NCBI GenBank assembly: GCA_019459085.1
Contig: JAIBEW010000004.1
Location: forward strand, 1-64,000
From: Kaistella sp.
Lineage (GTDB): Bacteria; Bacteroidota; Bacteroidia; Flavobacteriales; Weeksellaceae
Length of the DNA: 64,000 nt
Direction of reading: 5' to 3'
Shown here: in pieces, positions 25,796 through 34,632 of the stretch
How the letters are laid out: each line of letters begins with the position of its first letter
Position numbering within the stretch: the first letter of the stretch is position 1
Translations under genes and position numbers: made by a program
Notes under the pieces: generated by a model
Database searches by the model: none
What the model saw: only the letters and a program-made list of their open reading frames with translations
What the model was told of the DNA's origin: nothing

Positions 25796-26938
25796 TTAAT
25801 AACCGTGCAGGTTAATTTCATCGGTCCGTAAAAGCTGAACTCTTTTTCCCATCTTTTTCTGGATCACTCTGAAATGCTGAAGATCATCCTCAGTCACCAA
25901 GGTTATGGCTGTCCCCGATTCAAGAGCGCGACCGGTTCGGCCAATTCTGTGAATATAATCAAGCGGTGAACGGGGCAATTCGTAATTAATGACCACCGCC
26001 AAAGATTCAATGTGAATTCCACGCCCTATCAGATCTGTAGCCACCAAAATCTGAGTGTCGCCTTCTTTAAATTCTTTCAGATTTCCAGTCCTCGAACCTT
26101 GGGATTTTTTCCCGTGCACCGCCGTTGCCGGAATTTTATTTTTATTGAGTTTTTCAGCCAGATGATCGGCAGATCTTGTTGACGAAGCGAAGACTAACGC
26201 CTGATTAATATCCTGTTCCTTAATTAGATACCGTAGAAAAGGACCTTTTGTTTCTTCGGTAACCAGATAGGCCAGCTGGGTAATTTTATCGATATCAATT
26301 TCGTCCGGTTTAATTTCTACAACCACCGGATCAATTGTTAACCGGTTTTTAATTTCTTCGACTTTTTCATTCAAAGTTGCTGAAAACAACACTGTTTGTT
26401 TTGTTGAGGGCATCATTGCAAAAAGTTTATTCATTTCTTCTTCAAAACCCAACTGGAACATTTTGTCGGCTTCATCAATCACCAAATGGGTGATCTGTGA
26501 AATACTTAAAGCTTTATGGTCAATCAGATCAAGCAATCTTCCCGGAGTTGCCACCAAAACTTCCACTCCAAACATCCCTTTCATCTGCGGATTGATGGAA
26601 ACGCCTCCATAAACCGCCATTGTTCTGATTTCTCTCTTTAAATTCTCGGCAAAAGCCCTGAAAACCTCATCGATCTGAATCACCAGTTCGCGCGTTGGAG
26701 CCAATACCAATACCTGAATATTCCGGTCTTTCTTCACCTCTTCATTCTGAAGTTTCTCCAAAATAGGCATGACAAAACACGCGGTTTTCCCGGAACCGGT
26801 CTGTGCGATTCCCATCAGATCTTTCCCCGACAATATGACGGGAACGGTCTGCTCCTGAATGGGAAAAGGTTTTAGAAAACCCAATTTTTTAACTGATTTT
26901 ATAATATTGTGCGATAGGCCCAAAGATTCGAAAGACAT
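25796..26938 (-). CDS. DEAD-box RNA helicase
   Basis: This 380-residue protein is nearly a bare helicase core. Q motif (LGFLKPFPIQEQ), motif I AQTGSGKT, Ia PTRELVIQ, II VIDEADKMF, III SAT, V ATDLIGRGI and VI HRIGRTGRA are all in order. It has almost no C-terminal tail, unlike the cold-shock helicases with long basic tails, so its RNA target cannot be guessed. It acts on cytoplasmic RNA, probably in ribosome assembly or decay. A perfect -7 box lies 18 nt upstream. Confidence 0.93.
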   Translation of the reverse strand: MSFESLGLSHNIIKSVKKLGFLKPFPIQEQTVPVILSGKDLMGIAQTGSGKTACFVMPILEKLQNEEVKKDRNIQVLVLAPTRELVIQIDEVFRAFAENLKREIRTMAVYGGVSINPQMKGMFGVEVLVATPGRLLDLIDHKALSISQITHLVIDEADKMFQLGFEEEMNKLFAMMPSTKQTVLFSATLNEKVEEIKNRLTIDPVVVEIKPDEIDIDKITQLAYLVTEETKGPFLRYLIKEQDINQALVFASSTRSADHLAEKLNKNKIPATAVHGKKSQGSRTGNLKEFKEGDTQILVATDLIGRGIHIESLAVVINYELPRSPLDYIHRIGRTGRALESGTAITLVTEDDLQHFRVIQKKMGKRVQLLRTDEINLHGY

Positions 26939-26955
26939 AGAATTATTTATTTTGG

Positions 26956-26963
26956 CAAAGATA
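26956..26963 (-). promoter_or_regulatory. -7 box of the DEAD-box helicase gene
   Basis: The minus strand reads TATCTTTG, a perfect -7 box, 17 nt before the ATG at 26938. Confidence 0.65.
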
Positions 26964-27108
26964 ATCTATTCAACATCACTCTTTACTTCGTCGTGACTAC
27001 CGTTTTAAGAATAATTTTAATGGAAACACATACTAATCGTAACTTTAGCGGCTCAAAGATTGCACTTCTGCTGATTCTTTCAAGTATATTAAATTACCAC
27101 AACCTAAA

Positions 27109-28314
27109 ATGAAGGCAAAACCTCAATTTTACAACGCACCACATTTCAAAGATTTTTGGGAAGAAGGCAACGGGAAAGAACTTCTGAACTGGGCAAATGT
27201 AGATGTTGACCTTCGGAATTTTGATAGATATGCGGCACTTTTTCACGAAGTAGATGTTTTGGGAGATGATGCCGTGAAAGAAACCTATCTCAAGCTCCCC
27301 TATCATGAAGCATCTTCATTGGTTGACCGGTTTTCTAAAAATAAAATTTCAGAAAACGAAGAAGCTCCAGAAGTTCTGAAAAAACTTTTCCTCCAGATGC
27401 AGGAAATTCCGGACTGGTACGATGAAGATTTAGCCAATACCGGCACAAGATTCTGCATGCGTACCGGCACAAATGCGTTGATCATTCTCCGCGATTTTAC
27501 GTTGATGGGCGGTTACGATTTTGCCTATCTCAACAAACCCTTGGTTTTTACGGGAGTTCTGAAGAAGGGCGCAGTAAAACGCCTCAAAGACACGCTGGAA
27601 TTCTGGGTGAACGTGACGCGCGAAAATGCCCTGCAACTAAATTCCGAAGCCTATCAACTGATTGTGAGAACACGCCTGATGCATTCCTATGCACGCCTGA
27701 AAATTAAAGAGAAAAACAAAGACTGGGATTATGAAAACTGGGGCGAACCCATCAATACCTGGGACATGATTGCCACGTACACCGGTTTCAGCCTTGTTTT
27801 TATGCAGGGTTTGAAAAAACTCGGAATCATTATTTCCAAAGAGGAAGAGAAAGGTGTTTTCCATCTCTGGAAATACATTGGTTATCTTCTGGGTATACCG
27901 GCAGCTTTTCTGCCTGAAAACCGTCAGCAGGCGACTGAACAGTTTTACCTTTGGACGACTACCCAGGCAAAAGGCGATGAAGATTCGGCTCATTTAGCGA
28001 AAGCTCTGCTGGATGAAAACCTGGAATCCACCATTCTGAAATATGAATTCCAAAGAAAAAACCTGCGGTATCTTCACATTTGCTGCAACTGGTTTCTGCT
28101 GGATGGGGATATTAACCATAGACTTGGGATTCCCGAAGTGCCTGTGCCACATCTTTTTCCTTCGGTCATCAAAAAAGCCAATATTCTGACGCAGAAAATC
28201 TTTAAATTATCTTCGGAAAAGAAATACAGTCAGCTCGTGAAAACGGGGAATAAACAGCAATTGAAAGTACTTGATGATTACCTGAAACACACCCCGAAAG
28301 ATTTTCATTACTAG
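27109..28314 (+). CDS. Oxygenase MpaB family protein (DUF2236)
   Basis: This 401-residue protein belongs to the DUF2236/MpaB family, heme-bound oxygenases named after the fungal MpaB; the same fold includes the rubber oxygenase Lcp. Visible support is the helical core FWVNVTRENA, then RTRLMHSYARLKIK near residue 190 with the His and Arg expected at the heme, and the later helix RYLHICCNWFLLDGDINHRLG. No signal peptide is present. The substrate is unknown. It is a single gene between the helicase and recA. Confidence 0.8.
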   Translation: MKAKPQFYNAPHFKDFWEEGNGKELLNWANVDVDLRNFDRYAALFHEVDVLGDDAVKETYLKLPYHEASSLVDRFSKNKISENEEAPEVLKKLFLQMQEIPDWYDEDLANTGTRFCMRTGTNALIILRDFTLMGGYDFAYLNKPLVFTGVLKKGAVKRLKDTLEFWVNVTRENALQLNSEAYQLIVRTRLMHSYARLKIKEKNKDWDYENWGEPINTWDMIATYTGFSLVFMQGLKKLGIIISKEEEKGVFHLWKYIGYLLGIPAAFLPENRQQATEQFYLWTTTQAKGDEDSAHLAKALLDENLESTILKYEFQRKNLRYLHICCNWFLLDGDINHRLGIPEVPVPHLFPSVIKKANILTQKIFKLSSEKKYSQLVKTGNKQQLKVLDDYLKHTPKDFHY

Positions 28315-28358
28315 CCAGTTTTTGGAAATTTTATAGGATAAAATAAAGAAGAATTCCG

Positions 28359-28366
28359 TATTTTTG
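28359..28366 (+). promoter_or_regulatory. -7 box of recA
   Basis: TATTTTTG is a perfect -7 box, 19 nt before the recA ATG. No obvious SOS-type palindrome is seen around it. Confidence 0.65.
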
Positions 28367-28385
28367 TATAAATATAAATATACAA

Positions 28386-29387
28386 ATGAGCAGTATTGAC
28401 GATAAGAAAAAAGCACTGGCGCTGGTGCTTGAAAAGCTTGATAAAACATACGGAAAAGGAACGGTAATGACTTTGGGAGATGCTTCCGTTGACACTTCCA
28501 TCGAAGTAATTCCCTCCGGTTCACTTGGTCTGGACCTTGCTTTGGGAGTCGGCGGATATCCGAGAGGAAGAGTGATCGAAATTTACGGCCCGGAATCTTC
28601 CGGTAAAACGACCTTAACCTTACACGCGATTGCAGAAGCGCAGAAAGCCGGCGGAATTGCTGCTTTCATTGATGCGGAACATGCTTTCGACAGACATTAC
28701 GCTTCCAAACTCGGAATCAATCTTGATGATTTAATTATTTCCCAGCCCGACAACGGAGAACAGGCTTTGGAAATTGCCGATAATTTAATCCGTTCGGGAG
28801 CCATCGATATCGTCGTGATTGACTCGGTTGCGGCGTTAACGCCAAAAGCGGAGATCGAAGGCGAAATGGGAGATTCAAAAATGGGACTTCACGCAAGACT
28901 GATGTCGCAGGCATTGAGAAAATTGACGGCGACTATTTCCAAAACAAAATGTACCGTGATTTTCATCAACCAGTTGAGAGAAAAAATCGGAGTGATGTTC
29001 GGAAATCCTGAAACCACAACCGGCGGAAACGCTTTGAAGTTTTATGCATCGGTAAGAATCGATATCAGAAAAGCCAGTGCACCGATTAAAACAGGCGATG
29101 AAGCTGTAGGAAGCCGCGTGAAAGTGAAAATTGTGAAAAACAAAGTCGCACCACCTTTCAAAATGGCTGAATTCGACATTATGTACGGAGAAGGGGTATC
29201 AAAAGTGGGAGAAATCCTGGATATGGCTGTAGAAACCGGAATCGTGAAAAAAAGCGGCTCATGGTTCAGCTACGACGAAACAAAGCTTGGACAAGGACGT
29301 GACGGTGTAAGAGACATGCTGAAAGACAATCCTGAACTTGCGGAAGAACTTGAAGGCAAGATCAAGGAACACTTGCTGAACAAATAA
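28386..29387 (+). CDS. recA: Recombinase RecA
   Basis: RecA forms filaments on single-stranded DNA for strand exchange and drives LexA cleavage where LexA exists. This 333-residue protein has Walker [10 protein letters not shown] (residues 68-76), IDAEHAFD, Walker [11 protein letters not shown], and the DNA-binding loop 2 region ending [19 protein letters not shown]. Its C-terminus is short and acidic-poor, as in other Bacteroidota. It stands alone with its own promoter and terminator. Confidence 0.98.
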   Translation: MSSIDDKKKALALVLEKLDKTYGKGTVMTLGDASVDTSIEVIPSGSLGLDLALGVGGYPRGRVIEIYGPESSGKTTLTLHAIAEAQKAGGIAAFIDAEHAFDRHYASKLGINLDDLIISQPDNGEQALEIADNLIRSGAIDIVVIDSVAALTPKAEIEGEMGDSKMGLHARLMSQALRKLTATISKTKCTVIFINQLREKIGVMFGNPETTTGGNALKFYASVRIDIRKASAPIKTGDEAVGSRVKVKIVKNKVAPPFKMAEFDIMYGEGVSKVGEILDMAVETGIVKKSGSWFSYDETKLGQGRDGVRDMLKDNPELAEELEGKIKEHLLNK

Positions 29388-29407
29388 ATCAGACGACCAA
29401 TTCATTC

Positions 29408-29435
29408 AAAGACAGCCACGCGCTGTCTTTTTTTT
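29408..29435 (+). terminator. recA terminator
   Basis: AAAGACAG pairs with CTGTCTTT around CCACGCG, followed by a T run, 20 nt past the recA stop. Confidence 0.92.
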
Positions 29436-29525
29436 CTCATCTCTTAACAGAAAATGTCAAAATGTCATTTTCTTCAATCTGGTATTTTTTTTGAAAAATG
29501 TACCGGGAATAAAAATCTTAAAATT

Positions 29526-31421
29526 ATGACGAAAGGAAATATCAATGTTTCAGTGGAAAATATTTTTCCGCTGATTAAAAAGTTTCTCTACAGCGATCAC
29601 GAAATATTCCTGCGGGAGTTGATTTCCAACGCGACCGATGCTACTTTAAAACTGAAACACCTCACCAACATCGGTGAAGCCAAGGTAGATTACGGAAATC
29701 CGAACATTGAAGTAAAAATCGATAAGGAAAACAGAAAACTTCACATCATTGATCAGGGAATCGGAATGACCGCTGAAGAGGTTGAAAAATACATCAACCA
29801 GGTGGCTTTTTCCGGTGCCGAAGAGTTTCTTGAAAAATATAAAGACACTGCCAAAGATGCAGGAATTATCGGCCATTTCGGTCTTGGGTTTTATTCTGCG
29901 TTTATGGTTGCCGAAAAAGTGGAACTGATTACAAAATCCTTTAAGGACGGCGAATCGGCAGTTCGATGGATCTGCGATGGCAGTCCGGAATTTTCTCTGG
30001 AAGAAACAACCGACAAAACCGACAGAGGAACCGAAATCATCCTGCACATCGCGGAAGACTCCACAGAATTCCTGGAAGAATCCAGAATCCGCGAGCTTTT
30101 ACTGAAATACAACCGATTCATGCCGGTTCCCATCAAGTTCGGATCCAAAACAGAAACTTTGCCTTTGGCTGAAGACGCTGCTGAAGATGCAAAACCGGAA
30201 ACGCAGCAAGTCGACAACATCATCAACAATCCGACACCGGCGTGGACCAAAACTCCGGCTGAACTTAAAGATGAAGACTATAGGAATTTTTACCGGGAAC
30301 TTTATCCGATGCAGTTCGAGGATCCTTTGTTCCACATTCATCTGAATGTTGATTATCCCTTTAACTTAACCGGAATTCTTTTCTTCCCAAAACTGGCTAA
30401 CAACCTGAATATCGAAAAAGATAAAATCCAGCTTTACCAAAATCAGGTGTATGTAACCGATGAAGTAAAGGGAATCGTTCCTGATTTTCTGATGCTGCTT
30501 AGAGGCGTGATTGATTCGCCGGATATTCCGCTGAATGTTTCCCGTTCTTACCTTCAGGCTGACGGTGCGGTAAAGAAAATCTCTTCTTACATCACCAAAA
30601 AAGTGGGCGACAAAATGGCTTCGCTTATCAATGAAAACCGGGAAGATTTCGAGAAAAAATGGAACGACATTAAAATCGTTATTGAATACGGAATTATTTC
30701 AGAAGAGAAATTTGCGGAAAAATCAGATAAATTCGCATTATATCCGAATGTTGACGGTCAATATTTCCTCTGGAATGAACTTGAAGAAAAAATTAAGGCC
30801 AACCAAACCGACAAAGACGGAAATCTGGTGATTCTATATGCTACCAATGAGCATGATCAGCACAGTTACGTTCAGGCTGCGAAAGACAAAGGTTATGAAG
30901 TGCTGCTTTTGGATTCCCCGATTGTGCCGCATCTGATCCAGAAACTGGAAAGTTCAAAAGAAAAAATCCAGTTTGCAAGGGTTGATGCCGATCACGTGAA
31001 CAATCTGATTAAAAAAGATGAACCTGTAATTTCAAAACTCACTGAAACCGAAAAAGAAACGCTGAAAAAAAATGTGGAAGAAAGCATTTCTGATTCCAAA
31101 TTTGCGGTTCAGCTGGAAGATTTGGACAGTACCGATGCTCCTTTTATCATTACGCAACCCGAATTTATGCGCCGAATGAAAGATATGCAGGCAACCGGCG
31201 GTGGCGGAATGTTCGGGATGGGTGGTTTCCCGGAAATGTATAATCTGGTGGTGAATACGAACAGCGAACTTGCCGGAAAAATTTTAAAAACCGAGAATGC
31301 GGAGGAAAAAACAGCTCATATTAAACAGGCACTAGATCTGGTCAAACTATCTCAGAACCTTCTGAAAGGAAAAGATCTGACTGATTTTATCCAGAGAAGT
31401 TATCAGGATTTAAGTAAGTAA
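29526..31421 (+). CDS. htpG: Molecular chaperone HtpG (Hsp90)
   Basis: HtpG is the bacterial Hsp90. I start it at 29526 (MTKGNINVSVENIFPLI), giving 631 residues; the open frame begins 24 codons earlier, but that stretch (with MSKCHFLQSG) has no family match. The ATPase domain shows ELISNATDA, the slightly altered DQGIGM and GHFGLGFYSAF. The middle domain has the catalytic Arg region NVSRSYLQ. Before the C-terminal dimerisation domain there is a Gly/Met-rich stretch (ATGGGGMFGMGG near residue 585). An acidic linker at about 195-220 separates the N and middle domains. Single-gene unit. Confidence 0.97.
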   Translation: MTKGNINVSVENIFPLIKKFLYSDHEIFLRELISNATDATLKLKHLTNIGEAKVDYGNPNIEVKIDKENRKLHIIDQGIGMTAEEVEKYINQVAFSGAEEFLEKYKDTAKDAGIIGHFGLGFYSAFMVAEKVELITKSFKDGESAVRWICDGSPEFSLEETTDKTDRGTEIILHIAEDSTEFLEESRIRELLLKYNRFMPVPIKFGSKTETLPLAEDAAEDAKPETQQVDNIINNPTPAWTKTPAELKDEDYRNFYRELYPMQFEDPLFHIHLNVDYPFNLTGILFFPKLANNLNIEKDKIQLYQNQVYVTDEVKGIVPDFLMLLRGVIDSPDIPLNVSRSYLQADGAVKKISSYITKKVGDKMASLINENREDFEKKWNDIKIVIEYGIISEEKFAEKSDKFALYPNVDGQYFLWNELEEKIKANQTDKDGNLVILYATNEHDQHSYVQAAKDKGYEVLLLDSPIVPHLIQKLESSKEKIQFARVDADHVNNLIKKDEPVISKLTETEKETLKKNVEESISDSKFAVQLEDLDSTDAPFIITQPEFMRRMKDMQATGGGGMFGMGGFPEMYNLVVNTNSELAGKILKTENAEEKTAHIKQALDLVKLSQNLLKGKDLTDFIQRSYQDLSK

Positions 31422-31440
31422 ATTTCACTTACAGATTTTA

Positions 31441-31475
31441 AAAAATCCCGTTTCATTTGAAGCGGGATTTTTTTT
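31441..31475 (+). terminator. htpG terminator
   Basis: AAATCCCG pairs with CGGGATTT (31443-31450 and 31463-31470), followed by a T run. Beyond it, 31476-31646 is AT-rich with no gene I can support. Confidence 0.9.
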
Positions 31476-31646
31476 AAGAATGGTGATACGAATTTTCAAA
31501 ATTACATATAATGGTAACACTTTTGTAGCGAAGTTAAATGCTTTTCAGATTGTATTAATGAAAGAAAAAAATATAAAAACCTGCGGCAGTAAAAATGTTT
31601 CTAACATTTCAATTGAGGATTTAATGCGAGTTTTGCCCATAAAAAA

Positions 31647-32186
31647 TTATACGCCGTCTTGCTCTTCCTGATTTTGTTCATTTTCCCGAAGTTCTTTCTG
31701 GTATTTTAAATCAAGTAAATCTTTCTCAATTGTGGATTTTTCGTCATCATTTAATTTAGATTTTCTCCATTTTAAAAATCCATAAATAACTAAGAATAAT
31801 CCCAATGGTGTAAATATCCAAACAATAATATTATAATAATTGATGTAATAATTCCGAGTATTTATTTCTTGGATATTTCCATCAATTTTTATTTTATTTA
31901 ATTCATTTTCACTTTGGGCTTTCTTAATTTCTTTTAGATATTGAGTTTTTTCATTATCATTAATTTGATTTTGTTTCACTTTATTATTTAAAGTTATAGC
32001 CTTACTTTCATTTTCAATAACAGAATGTTCGAGAGTTTTTAGTTCGCTCATCAATTCTATTTTCAGAATTTCCAAACTTTGCTTTTCTTTCAATGGGTAA
32101 TAGATAGTAAGCACTAGCATTAAAATACCAATACTTACTAAATATTTATACAGATTTTCTGAACCTGAAAAAAAATTACTTTCCAT
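31647..32186 (-). CDS. Two-TM coiled-coil membrane protein of a two-gene accessory cassette
   Basis: I do not recognise this protein. With the start at 32186 it has about 179 residues (a start at 32204 would add six). It has a membrane helix near residues 13-31 (LVSIGILMLVLTIYYPL), a long charged coiled coil of about 75 residues, a second helix near 116-139 (IIVWIFTPLGLFLVIYGFL) and a highly charged C-terminal tail rich in Lys, Glu and Gln. Both ends are predicted on the cytoplasmic side, the coiled coil outside, or the reverse. It overlaps the end of the upstream gene by 11 bp, so the two are translationally coupled. The DNA is much richer in A and T than the neighbouring core genes. Confidence 0.75.
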   Translation of the reverse strand: MESNFFSGSENLYKYLVSIGILMLVLTIYYPLKEKQSLEILKIELMSELKTLEHSVIENESKAITLNNKVKQNQINDNEKTQYLKEIKKAQSENELNKIKIDGNIQEINTRNYYINYYNIIVWIFTPLGLFLVIYGFLKWRKSKLNDDEKSTIEKDLLDLKYQKELRENEQNQEEQDGV

Positions 32187-33123
32187 GTTTGTCTTTATTT
32201 GCAAAAGGTTGAATTATGTCATTTGTATCAATATCTAAAGTATCTATTAATGTTTTAGTATTATCTAATTTTTTATCAATTTTAGTTACAAGATTCTTTA
32301 TTTGAGGGTCATTTTCAGCTTTTGGGTCTACACCGCAAGAAACTAAATTTAATAAATAAGCAAGTACAGCTAACGACTTTCCAGCTTTTATTAATTCCAT
32401 TTTTCCCGGAGATTGTAAATTGATTTTCACGAAGAATTCATCGAGGTTATCATCAAATTGGAACTCTTTATTAATTTCAATGATAATATCTTCAATATTA
32501 TCCATTAATTTAGTCAAATCTCTAAAGTTTATATCATCTCGCTTCTCAATATTTAGTACATAATGAGTTTTATCTCCTTTCTTAAACAGATTTCCAACAA
32601 CCTTGTCAATATATGGAGCAAATCTGTCAACATTACTTATTGCGTGTTGGTTAGATTTTAATTGATAAAACATTGGATCTAATTCATAAATACTTTTGTT
32701 TTCAATCCATTTGACTGTTCTCCTTTTGAAATAATTACCCATTTCAATAGCATTCGAATCTTCATAAGGTTCCTTTTCTACTATTTCACCAAACGCAAGT
32801 CTATCTGAATTTCTGCTTGGTACAATAATAACATCTCCCTTTCTTAATTTCAAAAATGAAGTAATCTTATTAAAAATAGCAGTGATTTTTCCTTTTTGTA
32901 CTGTATCAAATGGATCTAATTTTTCATTTTTTCCAATAATTTCCTTGATTTCAGAATCACTTTTACTAAAAATATCCTTTAACCCTAAATAATCCCAACC
33001 AATTGCAATATATTTTCCTTCATAAAAAATATCAAAATGTTTACCTGTATCAGTTCTAATAAACCAATAGTTTCTATTTTCATTGAAGGTTTCAACTTGA
33101 TTTAAAATTTCTTGTACATTCAT
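32176..33123 (-). CDS. Protein with N-terminal PUA/EVE-like domain, cassette partner
   Basis: This 315-residue protein opens with a pattern seen at the start of many restriction-type and conflict-system proteins: YWFIRTDTGKHFDIF, then KYIAIGWDYLGL near residue 40, and KGDVIIVPSRNSDRLAFGEI near residue 95. Together these suggest a PUA/EVE-like fold, the kind that reads modified bases. Residues about 150-230 contain HAISNVDRFAPYIDKV and an alpha/beta stretch ending VKINLQSPGKMEL, which I cannot assign; the tail is helical and charged. The gene has its own perfect -7 box and is followed by an overlapping two-TM protein. Codon use is strikingly AT-rich. Function is inferred only. Confidence 0.7.
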   Translation of the reverse strand: MNVQEILNQVETFNENRNYWFIRTDTGKHFDIFYEGKYIAIGWDYLGLKDIFSKSDSEIKEIIGKNEKLDPFDTVQKGKITAIFNKITSFLKLRKGDVIIVPSRNSDRLAFGEIVEKEPYEDSNAIEMGNYFKRRTVKWIENKSIYELDPMFYQLKSNQHAISNVDRFAPYIDKVVGNLFKKGDKTHYVLNIEKRDDINFRDLTKLMDNIEDIIIEINKEFQFDDNLDEFFVKINLQSPGKMELIKAGKSLAVLAYLLNLVSCGVDPKAENDPQIKNLVTKIDKKLDNTKTLIDTLDIDTNDIIQPFANKDKHGK

Positions 33124-33161
33124 CGTTATTATTTTGTTTTTAAAAGATGTCTTCTAACTCC

Positions 33162-33169
33162 CAAATATA
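33162..33169 (-). promoter_or_regulatory. -7 box of the two-gene cassette
   Basis: The minus strand reads TATATTTG, a perfect -7 box, 38 nt before the ATG at 33123. The cassette thus carries a host-type promoter. Confidence 0.6.
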
Positions 33170-33198
33170 CACATCTTTACTATCCACACGAAAATATT

Positions 33199-33504
33199 TC
33201 ACAATTCCTCCAAAGGATTCCAGAAAATATTCCTGAAATTTTGAATGCTGTTTCCTTTTACTTCAACACCTTCCTTCTTTAACTTTAACGTGAATTCCTC
33301 CAGACAACTGGCCGTAATGTATCCCGATGAATTGCAGACCCGGTGCGCAGGAAAATTTACTTCATAGTTTCTCAAAGCGTTGCCAACATGACGCGCATGG
33401 TTCGGATAACCAACTGCTTTCGCAATCGCGCCGTAGGTCGTCACTCGTCCTTCCGGAATCATCATGATGATTTCAAAAACCTGTTTTCTGAACATTTCAT
33501 CCAT
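33199..33504 (-). CDS. Alkyltransferase-like (ATL) protein, MGMT family
   Basis: This 101-residue protein is only the DNA-binding half of an O6-alkylguanine-DNA alkyltransferase. PEGRVTTYGAIAKAVGYPNHARHVGNAL is the helix-turn-helix region. The active-site PCHRV of true transferases reads PAHRV here, with Ala53 in place of the alkyl-accepting Cys, so it cannot remove alkyl groups itself. ATL proteins bind O6-alkylguanine and hand the lesion to nucleotide excision repair. Most ATLs have Trp at this place; Ala is less usual. It is transcribed away from the deoxyhypusine-synthase-like gene. Confidence 0.9.
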   Translation of the reverse strand: MDEMFRKQVFEIIMMIPEGRVTTYGAIAKAVGYPNHARHVGNALRNYEVNFPAHRVCNSSGYITASCLEEFTLKLKKEGVEVKGNSIQNFRNIFWNPLEEL

Positions 33505-33532
33505 CCTTCAAAATTAAGATTTTATAAATTCT

Positions 33533-33540
33533 TATCTTTG
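33533..33540 (+). promoter_or_regulatory. -7 box of the deoxyhypusine-synthase-like gene
   Basis: TATCTTTG is a perfect -7 box, 17 nt before the ATG at 33558. Confidence 0.65.
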
Positions 33541-33557
33541 CGCAAAGCAAAAAATTT

Positions 33558-34532
33558 ATGAATAAACCGATTACCGAATTTATCGAAAAATATTATTTAC
33601 ATTTCAACGCTGCGGCTTTAGTAGACGCTTCCAAGGCCTATGTTGCCCACCTGAAAGACGGTGGAAAAATGATGATTACCCTTGCCGGAGCGATGTCAAC
33701 TGCCGAACTAGGCAAAATTCTGGCGGAAATGATCCGTCAGGACAAAGTACAGTTCATTTCCTGTACCGGTGCTAATCTGGAAGAAGATCTCATGAACCTT
33801 GTAGCACATTCCCATTACGAAAGGGTTCCCAATTACCGGGATCTGACCCCGGAGCAGGAATGGGCTTTACTGGAAAAAGGCCTGAACAGAGTTACTGATA
33901 CCTGTATTCCGGAAGAGGAAGCGTTCAGAAGGTTACAGAAACACATTTTCGAAATCTGGAAAGATGCCGAAACGAAAGGTGAAAGATATTTTCCGCACGA
34001 GTACATGTACAAAATGCTTTTATCTGGCGTTCTGGAACAGTACTATGAAATTCCGAAAGAAAATTCATGGATGCTTGCTGCCGCAGAAAAAAACCTGCCG
34101 ATCGTGGTACCGGGCTGGGAAGATTCCACCATGGGGAATATTTTCGCGAGTTACTGCATCAAAGGGGAATTAAAGCCTTCTACAATGAAATCCGGTATTG
34201 AATATATGACTTACCTGGCCGACTGGTATCCAAAAAATTCGGGCGGAAAAGGCGTTGGCTTCTTCCAGATTGGGGGTGGAATCGCAGGTGATTTCCCGAT
34301 CTGCGTGGTTCCGATGCTGTATCAGGATATGGAAATGCACGACATTCCGTTCTGGTCTTATTTCTGTCAGATTTCCGATTCCACAACTTCATACGGTTCT
34401 TATTCCGGAGCAGTTCCGAACGAAAAAATCACGTGGGGAAAACTCGACATCAATACACCGAAGTATATCGTTGAAAGTGACGCCACTATTTGCGCACCTT
34501 TAATGTTCTCTTATATCCTGGAGAACTCATAG
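33558..34532 (+). CDS. Deoxyhypusine synthase family protein
   Basis: This 324-residue protein has the fold and key residues of deoxyhypusine synthase: MITLAGAMSTAELG near residue 40 (NAD site), ISCTGANLEED near 70, GGGIAGDFPICV near 240, and the catalytic lysine Lys295 in ITWGKLD. In archaea and eukaryotes the enzyme moves the aminobutyl group of spermidine onto eIF5A; bacteria lack eIF5A, and bacterial relatives can make homospermidine or use an unknown acceptor. No polyamine genes are adjacent. It is a single gene with a perfect promoter and terminator. The exact reaction is open. Confidence 0.88.
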   Translation: MNKPITEFIEKYYLHFNAAALVDASKAYVAHLKDGGKMMITLAGAMSTAELGKILAEMIRQDKVQFISCTGANLEEDLMNLVAHSHYERVPNYRDLTPEQEWALLEKGLNRVTDTCIPEEEAFRRLQKHIFEIWKDAETKGERYFPHEYMYKMLLSGVLEQYYEIPKENSWMLAAAEKNLPIVVPGWEDSTMGNIFASYCIKGELKPSTMKSGIEYMTYLADWYPKNSGGKGVGFFQIGGGIAGDFPICVVPMLYQDMEMHDIPFWSYFCQISDSTTSYGSYSGAVPNEKITWGKLDINTPKYIVESDATICAPLMFSYILENS

Positions 34533-34551
34533 ACGGACATCCTTGAAAAAT

Positions 34552-34587
34552 AAAAATGTACAACTCGAAAGGTTGTACATTTTTTTT
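34552..34587 (+). terminator. Terminator of the deoxyhypusine-synthase-like gene
   Basis: ATGTACAAC pairs with GTTGTACAT (34556-34564 and 34572-34580), followed by eight T. Confidence 0.92.
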
Positions 34588-34632
34588 GAAAGTAGAAGGC
34601 TTCTATTAACTGAACCCGATGTTTTTCAGGTG

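Noticed and set aside
31480-31671. Open frame of 63 codons after the htpG terminator
   Set aside because: It lies in AT-rich DNA where short frames arise by chance, overlaps the end of the membrane-protein gene, and shows no recognisable motif or promoter box.
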